A stretch of 14,865 bases of DNA from BPJO01 sp037189665 (GTDB taxonomy: Bacteria > Planctomycetota > Phycisphaerae > Tepidisphaerales > Tepidisphaeraceae): NCBI GenBank assembly GCA_037189665.1, contig JBBCIV010000118.1:1-14865 (forward strand). The letters run 5' to 3'. Position numbers and translations under genes: made by a program. Position 1 is the first letter of the stretch, and each line of letters starts with the position of its first letter. Under the pieces are notes generated by a model. The model searched no databases, was not told the DNA's origin, and saw only the letters and a program-made list of their open reading frames with translations. Of this stretch, positions 1 to 7,079 are shown piece after piece.

Positions 1-468
1 GGCGGCGCCGCCCGGGGGGCGGCGCACCGCGCCACCGAGGCCGACCTGGCCCGGCTCGATCACATCAACGACGAAATGCAGGCCGAAGTCGGCGACTACG
101 GCTCGCCGCGGTGGGCGCAGCTGGACCACCAGTTTCACGAAGCGGTGGCCGAGTGCAGCCGCAATGAGCGCGTGATTTCGCTCCTCCGCAGCTTGCTTGC
201 CGAATGCCACTACCTTTTTTACCTGTATCCCTCGCGCCAGTCGGCAAGCCGTCCGGAGGACGCCGCTGCGCACATGCAGGATGTGGTAAACGATCATAAG
301 GAGCTGGTGGAACTGATTCGCAGCCGCAAGCCGGACGAGGCGGAGCAGCGGGCACGTGCCGATATCCGCAAGTCCGCTGCGCGCGTCGCCCGCGCGATGG
401 TGACCGCCGAACTCCTTACGGCCGGCAGTTCGCCAATGAAGCCGCGATCGCGCGGTCAAATCTCATGA
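1..468 (+). CDS. GntR-family (FadR/FCD type) transcriptional regulator, C-terminal part
   Basis: Reading frame open from base 1 to the TGA at 466-468; 155 residues remain and the N-terminal winged-helix DNA-binding domain lies outside the window. The visible part is the all-helical FCD ligand-binding domain: LDHQFHEAV (Asp42 and His46 of the visible part) followed by NDHKELVELI (His99) matches the D-x3-H ... H metal/ligand-binding pattern of FadR/GntR regulators. The third histidine usual in the last helix seems to be an aspartate (Asp121, in RADIRKSA), so metal binding may be altered. Regulators of this family usually sense sugar acids, carboxylates or amino acids and control neighbouring catabolic genes. 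A decayed DapA-like aldolase lies convergent just downstream, a pairing common in sugar-acid catabolism, so this may once have regulated that gene (inference). The family call is firm; the effector is unknown. Confidence 0.85.
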   Translation, partial: GGAARGAAHRATEADLARLDHINDEMQAEVGDYGSPRWAQLDHQFHEAVAECSRNERVISLLRSLLAECHYLFYLYPSRQSASRPEDAAAHMQDVVNDHKELVELIRSRKPDEAEQRARADIRKSAARVARAMVTAELLTAGSSPMKPRSRGQIS

Positions 469-507
469 CCGCATTGAACCGCTCGGTAACCCGGTCGGCG
501 TAGAAAA

Positions 508-533
508 GCCCGCGAACGGGCGAATCGTTCGCC
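508..533 (+). terminator. Small GC-rich hairpins after the GntR gene
   Basis: Two overlapping, mutually exclusive stem-loops start 39 bases after the regulator's stop codon: a 5-bp stem 508-512/517-521 with a CGAA loop, and a 6-bp stem 519-524/528-533 with a 3-base loop. No T-run follows, so this is only a weak terminator candidate. The rest of 469-646 shows no recognisable feature. Confidence 0.3.
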
Positions 534-646
534 TACCCGCTGAATCATCCCACCAACATATTATCCATCGAGCCATCCCAGATTGTGTCGAACTGATCAG
601 GCGACGCCGTCGATGCCGTTATGCGCATTCGAGGTGAGGCAGAATC

Positions 647-1005
647 TCATTCGTCCTTCAGCCAGTGCGGAAATTCCTCGGCGATGGAGTTCATGAATCG
701 GTTAAGCGCCGCGTCGGTATTGGCGGTGTATGGCGGTAACAGGCGCAGGGGGAACCGCGGACAGATGTGCTCAAAGAAGGTAAACGTCTCGGCCTCGGTA
801 CAGGCGCCCCAACTGGGCAGTGAAATCTGGAACCGTGAGATGCCCATGCTCATCGCCCACTCGATTCGTTCCAGCACCTGCGCCAACGACAGGCTGATCA
901 TCCCGACCAGCGGAAGAGGGCTTCATCGGGCTGGTAGTCCGCCGTCCAAGGGATACAGCAGGTTCCGATGATGCAGCGAGGATAGCGGGCGAGATCAGTG
1001 GTCAC
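647..1005 (-). pseudogene. Decayed DapA/NanA-family (dihydrodipicolinate synthase-like) aldolase
   Basis: On the minus strand a GTG at 1005 with a GGAG Shine-Dalgarno seven bases upstream opens a frame reading TTDLARYPRCIIGTCCIPW and then DYQPDEALFR, like the N-terminus of DapA-family TIM-barrel lyases. That frame hits TGA right after FRWSG at about 901. The next frame continues with LVGMISLSLAQVLERIEWA and GISRFQISLPSWGACTEAE, typical of the middle strands of the same family, and joins directly to LRLLPPYTANTDAALNRF...FPHWLKDE, which looks like the C-terminal tail; stop at 647-649. A family member needs about 300 residues; here about 120 remain in two frames. The stretches carrying the catalytic tyrosine and the Schiff-base lysine are missing. 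Two deletions (junctions near 902-912 and 745-752) explain this. The family is recognised from memory of the motif; the exact substrate cannot be told. Confidence 0.55.
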
Positions 1006-1123
1006 GTAAGGACTCCAACGGTGTCAGGCAAAGGCAGATTCTCAAAAAATCAGGACGACGAGTTTCAAAACTATCCAAACGACATCATCAGACAATCCAC
1101 CTGAAGGGAACGCCGCATACGTA

Positions 1124-1163
1124 GTGATCGCACCGGCGGATTTGTTGTCGCCGGTGCGATCAC
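1124..1163 (-). terminator. Perfect 15-bp hairpin after the giant surface-protein gene
   Basis: GTGATCGCACCGGCG at 1124-1138 pairs perfectly with 1149-1163 around a 10-base loop, 24 bases beyond the stop codon of the minus-strand giant gene. There is no T-run on either strand, so it may act as a transcription end or an mRNA 3'-end stabiliser. It lies between that gene and the aldolase relic on the same strand and would isolate them. 1006-1123 holds nothing else recognisable. Confidence 0.65.
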
Positions 1164-1186
1164 ATGGATGAGCCTCTCACCACCTC

Positions 1187-4100
1187 TCACATTAGCAAGA
1201 TGTCATCCACGTAGAAGTTGTCCGAGTTGTCGATCATCTTTGACGAAAACCGGACTTGGAAGTTGCTCGTCAAGCTGTAGGCGGACAGATCGATATCGGC
1301 CTGGTGGTAAACGTTGTCGTCTTGGCCGTCGTTGACGCGGAGGACTTCGATCCACGCCGACCCATCGAAAATCTCGGCGGTTGCGTATTCACCGGTTTCA
1401 AAGCTGCTGGCTTTCCACCAGAACTTCAGGCGAGGGGAAACCCCTTCACTGAGGTTGGCGGACCGTGTGGCGACGCCGTTGCCATTGCGCAGACGCAGAT
1501 GATATGAGCCGGGGTTGCTGTGGTCCGTGCCGGAGGTGGTAATGTCGCTTGTCCCGGACAGGGTCCAGTCTCCGCTCCAGCCTGAGCCACCGCTGGTGTT
1601 AGCGGATTCGAAGTCGTCAATCGTCAGCGTGTTGAGGATCGTCACGGCGGCGGGGGACGGCGTGGCAATGATGTAAGAATTATGGCCGGAAAGGGTTAAT
1701 GTCACGGTCTCCTCCGCCTCAGCGAGGCTGTCGTTGACGGGCTTGATGTCGATCGTCACCGAGTTGTGCCCGGCAGGAATCGTGACCACGCCGGGGAGGG
1801 TTCCCTGGTAGTCGTCGCTCGAGGCCGTGCCGCCGACCGCATAGTAAACGACTAGGTTGCCGACCGTGTTGCTGCGAGTGAGAGTAAACGTACCCTTGTT
1901 CACGCCCACCTCGACGGCGACGGGATCGGTGGCGACGAGAGTGAGTGTTGGCGTGTTATCCCACGTGCTGACGTAATCATCGATCCAAACGGTTCGTCCG
2001 CTCGGCGCCATGACGGTCGTCCCGAAGCGGCCGCTGACGCCTTGCAAGGCGGCATTGCTGTCGCTGAAAGTGGCGCTCCACGTGCCCGGCTCGGGATCGG
2101 TCGCCAGCCAGAACTTGGCCTGAAGCGTGGTCGATGCGCCGTCGGTCTGGGTGACAAACCGCATCTTGTACGTCAGGTTATTGCTCATGCTGAACGAACT
2201 CGATGTGGCAAGCGTGCTGACGACCCCATTGACGACTCGGTAGATCTTGACCGAGGCCGTCGACATGTGCTGCACCTCGGCATAGTAGTATGTGTCGGTG
2301 TTGTCGTCCGCCCGGCGCGCGACCAGGCCGAACTTCGACACGTTCATCGAACTGGTGAACGTCGCGGCCTGGTCCGTGTTTTCAGCGGTGGTCGTGTTGA
2401 TATAGCTGACGACGTTCGAGCTTGGGCCGATGCGGCCCTGGTTGCCCTGAATATCAAACGTGCCCGTTCCGGCGTGGGTCCACTGCGCCGACCAGTTGGA
2501 TCCGTTCGTGCCGGTGAACGATTCGCTCACTTGCTGCAACGGCGTGGTGGCGCTGGCGGTGGAGGTGACCGCCGACGTGATGCCGGGGTTGTAAGCTGAG
2601 ACGCGGTAGTAGTACGCCGTGTTGTGAACAAGCCCGGTATCGCTGAAGGTCGTGTGGCCGACGTCGACGCGGCCGATTTCCTGCCAGCCGGTCGAGCCGT
2701 CGGTGGAGCGTTCGATGACGAAGCCGTATTCGTTGGAGGAACTGTCCGTCCACGATAGGTCGATCTGGTTCGGCGATGCCGCGACCGCGTTGAGCGACGA
2801 CGGCGCCGCCAACGTGCTTGGGCCGGCCCACCAGTCGTCGACCGTGATCGTTCGGCCGCTCGAGGGCGCCATCAATGTACCGATCCGCCCGCTGACACCC
2901 TGAAGAGCAGCCGTGGTATCGCCGGTCTTGGTGGCGCTCCAGCCGGCCGGCTCGGGGTCAGTGGCTTTCCAGACCTTGGCGTGAAGGGTGGTCGTGCCGC
3001 CAATCGTTTGGGTTACGAACCGAAGCTTGTATGTCGCGTCCTTCTCCCAGGCGAACGTGGCAGAACTGGCAAGCGGCGAGCTAAGCACGCCATCCACGAC
3101 CTTATAGATTCGTACGATGCTGTTAGCGTTCGCTTGTTGAACACGGGCCAAGTAGTAGGTATCGCTGTCGGCATCTGCTCGACGCGAGATCAAGCCGAAG
3201 TATGACGTGTTCGACGAGATCGTGAACGAGGCGATCTGCTCGATGTTCTCGACGTTCACGGTGTTTACGAAGTTGATGAGGTTCGTGCTGGTTGACACCC
3301 CGACCGCACGGCCCTGGCCGTTGAAGAGGTCAACGAAACCGACTCCCTCGTGAGACCACTGTGCCGGCCAGCTTCCGTTTTCGCCGGTCCAGGTTTCGCT
3401 AAACGTGCCGATCAGAGTTGTCTCGCTTGCGACGCTGGTATTGGCGGAGTTGCCGGTGTTGTTGTAGGCGTACACGCGGTAGTAGTAGGTGGTGTTCGGC
3501 TGAAGGCCGATGTCGCGGAACGACGTCACGCCGGCCGCCGCCATGCCGATGTGCTGCCAACCGCTGACGCCGTCAAGTGAGCGTTCGATCTTGAAGCCAA
3601 ACTCGGTGGACGAGTTGTCGACCCAGTTCAGCGTAACTTCGGAATTGCTGATCGCTCCCGCCACCAGGCCGCTGGGTGCCGCCGGCGTCGCCTGTTCGCC
3701 GGGCGTCGTGGCCGTGACTGCGGCGCTGTAGTCGGAGAAGCCGGATCGATTGTAGGCCTGGACGCGGTACTGGTACTCGGTACCGGGATTGACGCCCAGG
3801 TCGGTAAAACTCAACTGGTCGACCAAGGGGTTGGCTACAGGCGTCCAGGTCGTTCCGTCCGTGGATCGCTCGACGACATACCCGAGTTCGTTCGACAGGT
3901 CGCTCCATTGCAGGCTGATGTGTCGGGACGATGCCGCGGTGGCCTGCAAAGCGATGTCCCCCGTCGGGGCCGGTCCGGGCGGGAGCGCGGTCAGCGAGTA
4001 GTCGTCGATCCTGATTGTGCGGCCTAAGGTAGCCTGGCCAATCACGCCAACGCGGCCGCTGACGCCCTGCAGCGCCAACGTGCTGTCGGTATCGGTGATC

Positions 4101-6541
4101 GTCCAGGTCTCGGGCTCTGGGTCAGCGGCCAGCCAGATTTTGGCCTTCAGAATGGTGGTTGCGTTCTCTGGGTCGGTTTCACAGACGAAACGAATCTTGA
4201 ACTCTGTCCCGGTGGGCGCCATCGAGAACGGAGCCGAAGTCTCGAGTATGACATCCGTGCCGTCAACCGTCCTATAGAGTCGGAGATAGCTGTTGCCCGC
4301 GGGGGAGACTCGGGCGGAGTAGAACGTGTCGTTGTTTTCGTCAGTTCGCCGTGCCATCAGGCTGAAGTGGGCGTTATTCGAGGACGAGAATGAGATCGTG
4401 GCAACCTGATCGCTGTTTTCCACGTTCAGCGTGTTGATGTGGCTGCGTACGTTCGTGCTGGAACCGACGACACCTTTGTTGTTCTGGATGTTCGCCGTCG
4501 TCGCGTCGGACAAGAATTCATGCGTCCACTGTGCCGGCCAAGGATCATCGTTGGTGCCGGTCCAGGTTTCCGTTGCGTTGCCTTCCGAAAGAACCATCAA
4601 CGTGACGGCGGAACTGGTGGTGCTGCCGGTGGCGTTGGTCACCACGCAGGTAAACACCGCGCCGCTGTCGCCGAGCGTGGTGACGTCTGTGGTGTAGGAA
4701 CTGGCGTTGGCGCCGGTGATGTTCACGCCGTCCCGTTTCCACTGATACGACAATGGACCCTGGCTGCCGGTAGCGGCGACCGTGAACGTGGCGACGTGGC
4801 CGGCGGAGAGGCTAACGTTGGTCGGCTGAGTGGTGATCGTCGGTGCGGCCGCTGATACCACATGCAGCACGGCGTTGGCGGAAGTCACCGGTGCGGCGTA
4901 GTCGTTATCCGCGACGACGGTAAAGATGGCTCCGTTGTCGTTCGCCTGCACGGTATGCCGATACTCGGCCCGCGTGGCGCCGGGGATGTCGATGCCGTTG
5001 CGTCTCCACTGGTACGTCAGGTCATCACCCGTGGCGACAACCGTAAACTGCACTTCCTGGCCGACCGCGCCATACTGGGCCTTCGGCGATTCGAAAATGG
5101 CTGCCGGTTCATGTAGCACCTCGAGCACTGTACTGTCGAACGTCGATTCTCCGGCTTCGCCCAGCGCCCATCCGGTTACCAGGTTGCCGTTTTCGTCCAC
5201 GAGGGCCGCCGCCATCCGATCGGTTGTTGTCAGGCCGTTGAAGGAAACTGGCGTCATATCGTCGGTGTAGCGGGAGATGACGATCATCTGGCCGCCGGTA
5301 ATCGTCTGGTTTTCGTATTCGCCGTTGTAGGGGATGACAAAACCGTAGACGCCTTCGACCGACAGTTCCGTCAACGTCGTGCTGGATTCCCACTCGGTGT
5401 CGTCAGTCGGTGTCGTCAGCATCAGATTATCTGATGTCCAAACGGTGCTGGATTCGTTATTGGACAATGCTGTAGTTGCGTCGACCAACTTATTGTCGGC
5501 CACGATTGCGCCGACGACGCTGTTCAGGCCAACGCCGGCATTTACTCTTGGATTCGGATATGAGTTGAACGAGTGACTATTGCCGGCCACAAGCACGCCG
5601 TCCGTACGGCCAAAGCGAAGGCCCGCGCCGGCGTCGCCGTTGAGGTGGAAATTGCCGTTGTTGACGACCGCCCAGTTGTATCGCCGAACCAATGCGCTTC
5701 CGCTTTCCTCCATTGTCAGCTTTGTGTAGTTGTTCGGGCCGAGCACGGTATTCTCGGCGACCAACACGTTGTGCACGTTGGGCGCGCCGTACGCGACGAG
5801 AAAACTCAACTTGGAACTGCCCGTGGTGTTGCCGATGATCCGAACGTTCCGAACCGACCAGCTCGTGGTATACGGCTCGATGTCGATCACGTGTCGGCCG
5901 ACATTTCCGATGTAGTTGTTCTGGATCAGGATGTTATTGGCATTACACGGGGCGATGCCCTGACGGCCGGCGCCTTCAAAGTGCGAGTTTTGAACCGTGA
6001 TGGAATCTGAACCCCCACCCAGGTAAATGAAGTCACCGGCGACGCTGTAGATGTCGACGTTGTCGATCAGCACGTTGGTAGCAGCCCCGCCGAAGCCGAC
6101 GTCGATGCCGTGCTGGGCTTCGTAAGTCGCACTGAAAGTGCCTGGGCTGGGATCGGCCCCGATGATCGTCATGTTCTGCATCGTGACATCATCGCTGTTG
6201 CTGATCGTCCAGTGCCGACGATCGCGCGGGTTGGGCGCGTTGTACACGGTCGCCTTGAAATGCGCTCCGTTGCCCTCAATGGTCAGGTCGTCCTTACCGT
6301 TGATCGAAAGCGTGCCTTCGACCCGGTAGCCCACCGTGCTGCTGTCGTAAGCCAGTTCCGGGAAGACGATGGTCGACCCAGGCTCAGCGTTGTTGATGAT
6401 CGCCTGGATAGTTGACGTGACATCGATGCTGTAGTCGTGGGGGATGGCCTCTGAAACATTGTAAACCGCGAACAGCGTTCGGGATTCCAGCGATTCAGTA
6501 ACCATGGCAACCGCTCGGCGAAGCTTCTGAAGGTTCTTCAT
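1187..6541 (-). CDS. Giant secreted mosaic protein: beta-helix, Ig-like, LamG-like, FN3, Calx-beta
   Basis: The ATG at 6541 is preferred because GGAG lies eight bases upstream; the GTG at 6550 overlaps that site. The product has 1784 residues. The N-terminus MKNLQKLRRAV...ESLESRTLFA is the planctomycete extracellular-protein motif (Planc_extracel-like) in place of a classical signal peptide. Approximate domains: 27-375 right-handed beta-helix of pectin-lyase fold (repeats such as NVLIDNVDIYSVAGD and NNILIQNNYIGNVGR); 385-484 linker; 485-562 and 565-652 Ig-like domains (YQWRRNG, YQWKRDG); LamG-like modules 655-851, 1045-1239 and 1338-1527; FN3 at 861-949, 951-1043 and 1240-1336; Calx-beta 1529-1637; C-terminal jelly-roll-like module 1638-1784 ending NFYVDDILLM. 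Probably a cell-surface or secreted polysaccharide-binding or -cleaving protein; enzymatic activity of the helix is inference, as no catalytic residues could be assigned. No PEP-CTERM or other sorting tail is visible. A single-gene unit. Confidence 0.9.
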   Translation of the reverse strand: MKNLQKLRRAVAMVTESLESRTLFAVYNVSEAIPHDYSIDVTSTIQAIINNAEPGSTIVFPELAYDSSTVGYRVEGTLSINGKDDLTIEGNGAHFKATVYNAPNPRDRRHWTISNSDDVTMQNMTIIGADPSPGTFSATYEAQHGIDVGFGGAATNVLIDNVDIYSVAGDFIYLGGGSDSITVQNSHFEGAGRQGIAPCNANNILIQNNYIGNVGRHVIDIEPYTTSWSVRNVRIIGNTTGSSKLSFLVAYGAPNVHNVLVAENTVLGPNNYTKLTMEESGSALVRRYNWAVVNNGNFHLNGDAGAGLRFGRTDGVLVAGNSHSFNSYPNPRVNAGVGLNSVVGAIVADNKLVDATTALSNNESSTVWTSDNLMLTTPTDDTEWESSTTLTELSVEGVYGFVIPYNGEYENQTITGGQMIVISRYTDDMTPVSFNGLTTTDRMAAALVDENGNLVTGWALGEAGESTFDSTVLEVLHEPAAIFESPKAQYGAVGQEVQFTVVATGDDLTYQWRRNGIDIPGATRAEYRHTVQANDNGAIFTVVADNDYAAPVTSANAVLHVVSAAAPTITTQPTNVSLSAGHVATFTVAATGSQGPLSYQWKRDGVNITGANASSYTTDVTTLGDSGAVFTCVVTNATGSTTSSAVTLMVLSEGNATETWTGTNDDPWPAQWTHEFLSDATTANIQNNKGVVGSSTNVRSHINTLNVENSDQVATISFSSSNNAHFSLMARRTDENNDTFYSARVSPAGNSYLRLYRTVDGTDVILETSAPFSMAPTGTEFKIRFVCETDPENATTILKAKIWLAADPEPETWTITDTDSTLALQGVSGRVGVIGQATLGRTIRIDDYSLTALPPGPAPTGDIALQATAASSRHISLQWSDLSNELGYVVERSTDGTTWTPVANPLVDQLSFTDLGVNPGTEYQYRVQAYNRSGFSDYSAAVTATTPGEQATPAAPSGLVAGAISNSEVTLNWVDNSSTEFGFKIERSLDGVSGWQHIGMAAAGVTSFRDIGLQPNTTYYYRVYAYNNTGNSANTSVASETTLIGTFSETWTGENGSWPAQWSHEGVGFVDLFNGQGRAVGVSTSTNLINFVNTVNVENIEQIASFTISSNTSYFGLISRRADADSDTYYLARVQQANANSIVRIYKVVDGVLSSPLASSATFAWEKDATYKLRFVTQTIGGTTTLHAKVWKATDPEPAGWSATKTGDTTAALQGVSGRIGTLMAPSSGRTITVDDWWAGPSTLAAPSSLNAVAASPNQIDLSWTDSSSNEYGFVIERSTDGSTGWQEIGRVDVGHTTFSDTGLVHNTAYYYRVSAYNPGITSAVTSTASATTPLQQVSESFTGTNGSNWSAQWTHAGTGTFDIQGNQGRIGPSSNVVSYINTTTAENTDQAATFTSSMNVSKFGLVARRADDNTDTYYYAEVQHMSTASVKIYRVVNGVVSTLATSSSFSMSNNLTYKMRFVTQTDGASTTLQAKFWLATDPEPGTWSATFSDSNAALQGVSGRFGTTVMAPSGRTVWIDDYVSTWDNTPTLTLVATDPVAVEVGVNKGTFTLTRSNTVGNLVVYYAVGGTASSDDYQGTLPGVVTIPAGHNSVTIDIKPVNDSLAEAEETVTLTLSGHNSYIIATPSPAAVTILNTLTIDDFESANTSGGSGWSGDWTLSGTSDITTSGTDHSNPGSYHLRLRNGNGVATRSANLSEGVSPRLKFWWKASSFETGEYATAEIFDGSAWIEVLRVNDGQDDNVYHQADIDLSAYSLTSNFQVRFSSKMIDNSDNFYVDDILLM
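1960..4578 (-). repeat. Three diverged copies of a ~190-residue LamG-like module
   Basis: Inside the giant gene, modules encoded at about 4578-3990, 3409-2825 and 2530-1960 share landmarks in the same order: ETWTG/ESFTG, W.AQW.HE/HAG, NVEN or TAEN before QVAT/QIAS/QAAT, LMARR/LISRR/LVARR, DT[FY]Y, ADPEP or TDPEP, LQGVSGR[VIF]G and GRT[IV].[IV]DD. They are separated by two, one and zero FN3 domains respectively. This indicates duplication within the gene followed by divergence. Concanavalin-like carbohydrate binding is plausible from fold family, not shown. Confidence 0.85.
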
Positions 6542-6595
6542 GGGGCGCACTCCGTTGGGGGATATGAAACCGGACCGTTCGTGATCGTGCGCTGC

Positions 6596-6612
6596 GCCCG
6601 CTTGATGCGGGC
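6596..6612 (-). other. Leader hairpin of the giant gene
   Basis: GCCCGC at 6596-6601 pairs with GCGGGC at 6607-6612 around a 5-base loop, in the predicted ~210-base 5' leader of the minus-strand giant gene. A small stable stem; no known riboswitch class was recognised. Confidence 0.35.
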
Positions 6613-6757
6613 AGACGAAGAAACATCGCCGCCACAGTCACATCGAAGACGTGACAGGGCTGCTAGACAGCGCGCAGATCGAAAAAACACTGAGATGACT
6701 ACTGACAGAAGTCGGCGACGATCAGCCGCACTGATGCGTCTCTAACTTCGTGGGGGA

Positions 6758-6786
6758 ATGATCTAAAAACAACCTAGGATTGTCAA
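6758..6786 (-). promoter_or_regulatory. Sigma70-like promoter of the giant gene with CCTAGG in its spacer
   Basis: Read on the minus strand: TTGACA (6786-6781, perfect -35), a 17-base spacer, then GATCAT (6763-6758, four of six bases of the -10 consensus). The expected start is near 6751, giving a leader of about 210 bases to the ATG at 6541. The CCTAGG palindrome (6773-6778) lies inside the spacer, a position where a bound protein would block RNA polymerase, so repression is the simplest model (inference). Confidence 0.5.
6771..6780. promoter_or_regulatory. CCTAGG operator-like element, site A
   Basis: AACCTAGGAT. Palindromic core CCTAGG flanked by AA on the left, identical over ten bases to the copy at 12135-12144. 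It overlaps the giant gene's promoter spacer. Six bases to its left, GAATGATCTA (6756-6765) recurs exactly at 12576-12585 next to the degenerate copy E. Confidence 0.5.
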
Positions 6787-6892
6787 CAATATTTTAAGTC
6801 ACCTTTTTGTGGGAATGAATGCACGTTTTGGGTGAAAAATAGAGATTATTTGTAGAAAATAGCACAAATTACGTGGTTGTCGAAAAAACATC

Positions 6893-6924
6893 ATTTCAAC
6901 AAGTTGGGTTGAAATAGATATAAA
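6893..6924 (+). promoter_or_regulatory. Inverted repeat and TATAAA upstream of the DUF4838 gene
   Basis: ATTTCAAC (6893-6900) and GTTGAAAT (6908-6915) form a perfect 8-bp inverted repeat around 7 bases, directly followed by TATAAA at 6919-6924, a good -10 candidate for the plus-strand gene. A -35 at the usual distance is poor (TTCAAC), as expected if an activator binds here, or the repeat may be a repressor operator. The 5' leader would be about 150 bases. Inference from sequence alone. Confidence 0.4.
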
Positions 6925-6998
6925 TAGTAGATGTAAAAAACCTTGGTGTGTATTGGCTCGCAGTCGTTTTTCGTGTCGCCGGCGCGTTCTGGCTGAAT

Positions 6999-7021
6999 CG
7001 GGTGCCCAAAGGGCTCGCCCG
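6999..7021 (+). other. Nested leader hairpin before the DUF4838 gene
   Basis: CGGG (6999-7002) pairs with CCCG (7018-7021) and, inside, GCCC (7004-7007) pairs with GGGC (7011-7014) around an AAA loop. It lies in a GC-rich block within the predicted leader. No known riboswitch or leader-peptide class was recognised. Confidence 0.35.
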
Positions 7022-7079
7022 TGGGTAGTGCAGGGGCTCGGCTATTCCCAGGTAAGCGGCGTTTTTTCACAGAAGTCTT

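Larger units (their letters stand above)
6542..7079. other. Divergent regulatory region between giant gene and DUF4838 gene
   Basis: 538 bases without a convincing gene. The left third (6542-6750) is GC-rich 5' leader of the minus-strand gene. The centre (about 6757-6950) is strongly AT-rich and holds the minus-strand promoter, one CCTAGG palindrome and an inverted repeat next to a plus-strand TATAAA. The right part (about 6955-7079) is a GC-rich structured leader of the plus-strand gene ending in a TTTTTT run at 7062-7067. Small open frames here lack coding character. Confidence 0.7.

Noticed and set aside
621..971. 116-codon plus-strand frame opposite the aldolase relic
   Set aside because: The minus strand carries the recognisable DapA-like motifs; the plus frame has none.
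2042..2599. 185-codon plus-strand frame inside the giant gene
   Set aside because: Low-complexity Arg/Gly/Val-rich shadow of the LamG-like coding sequence.
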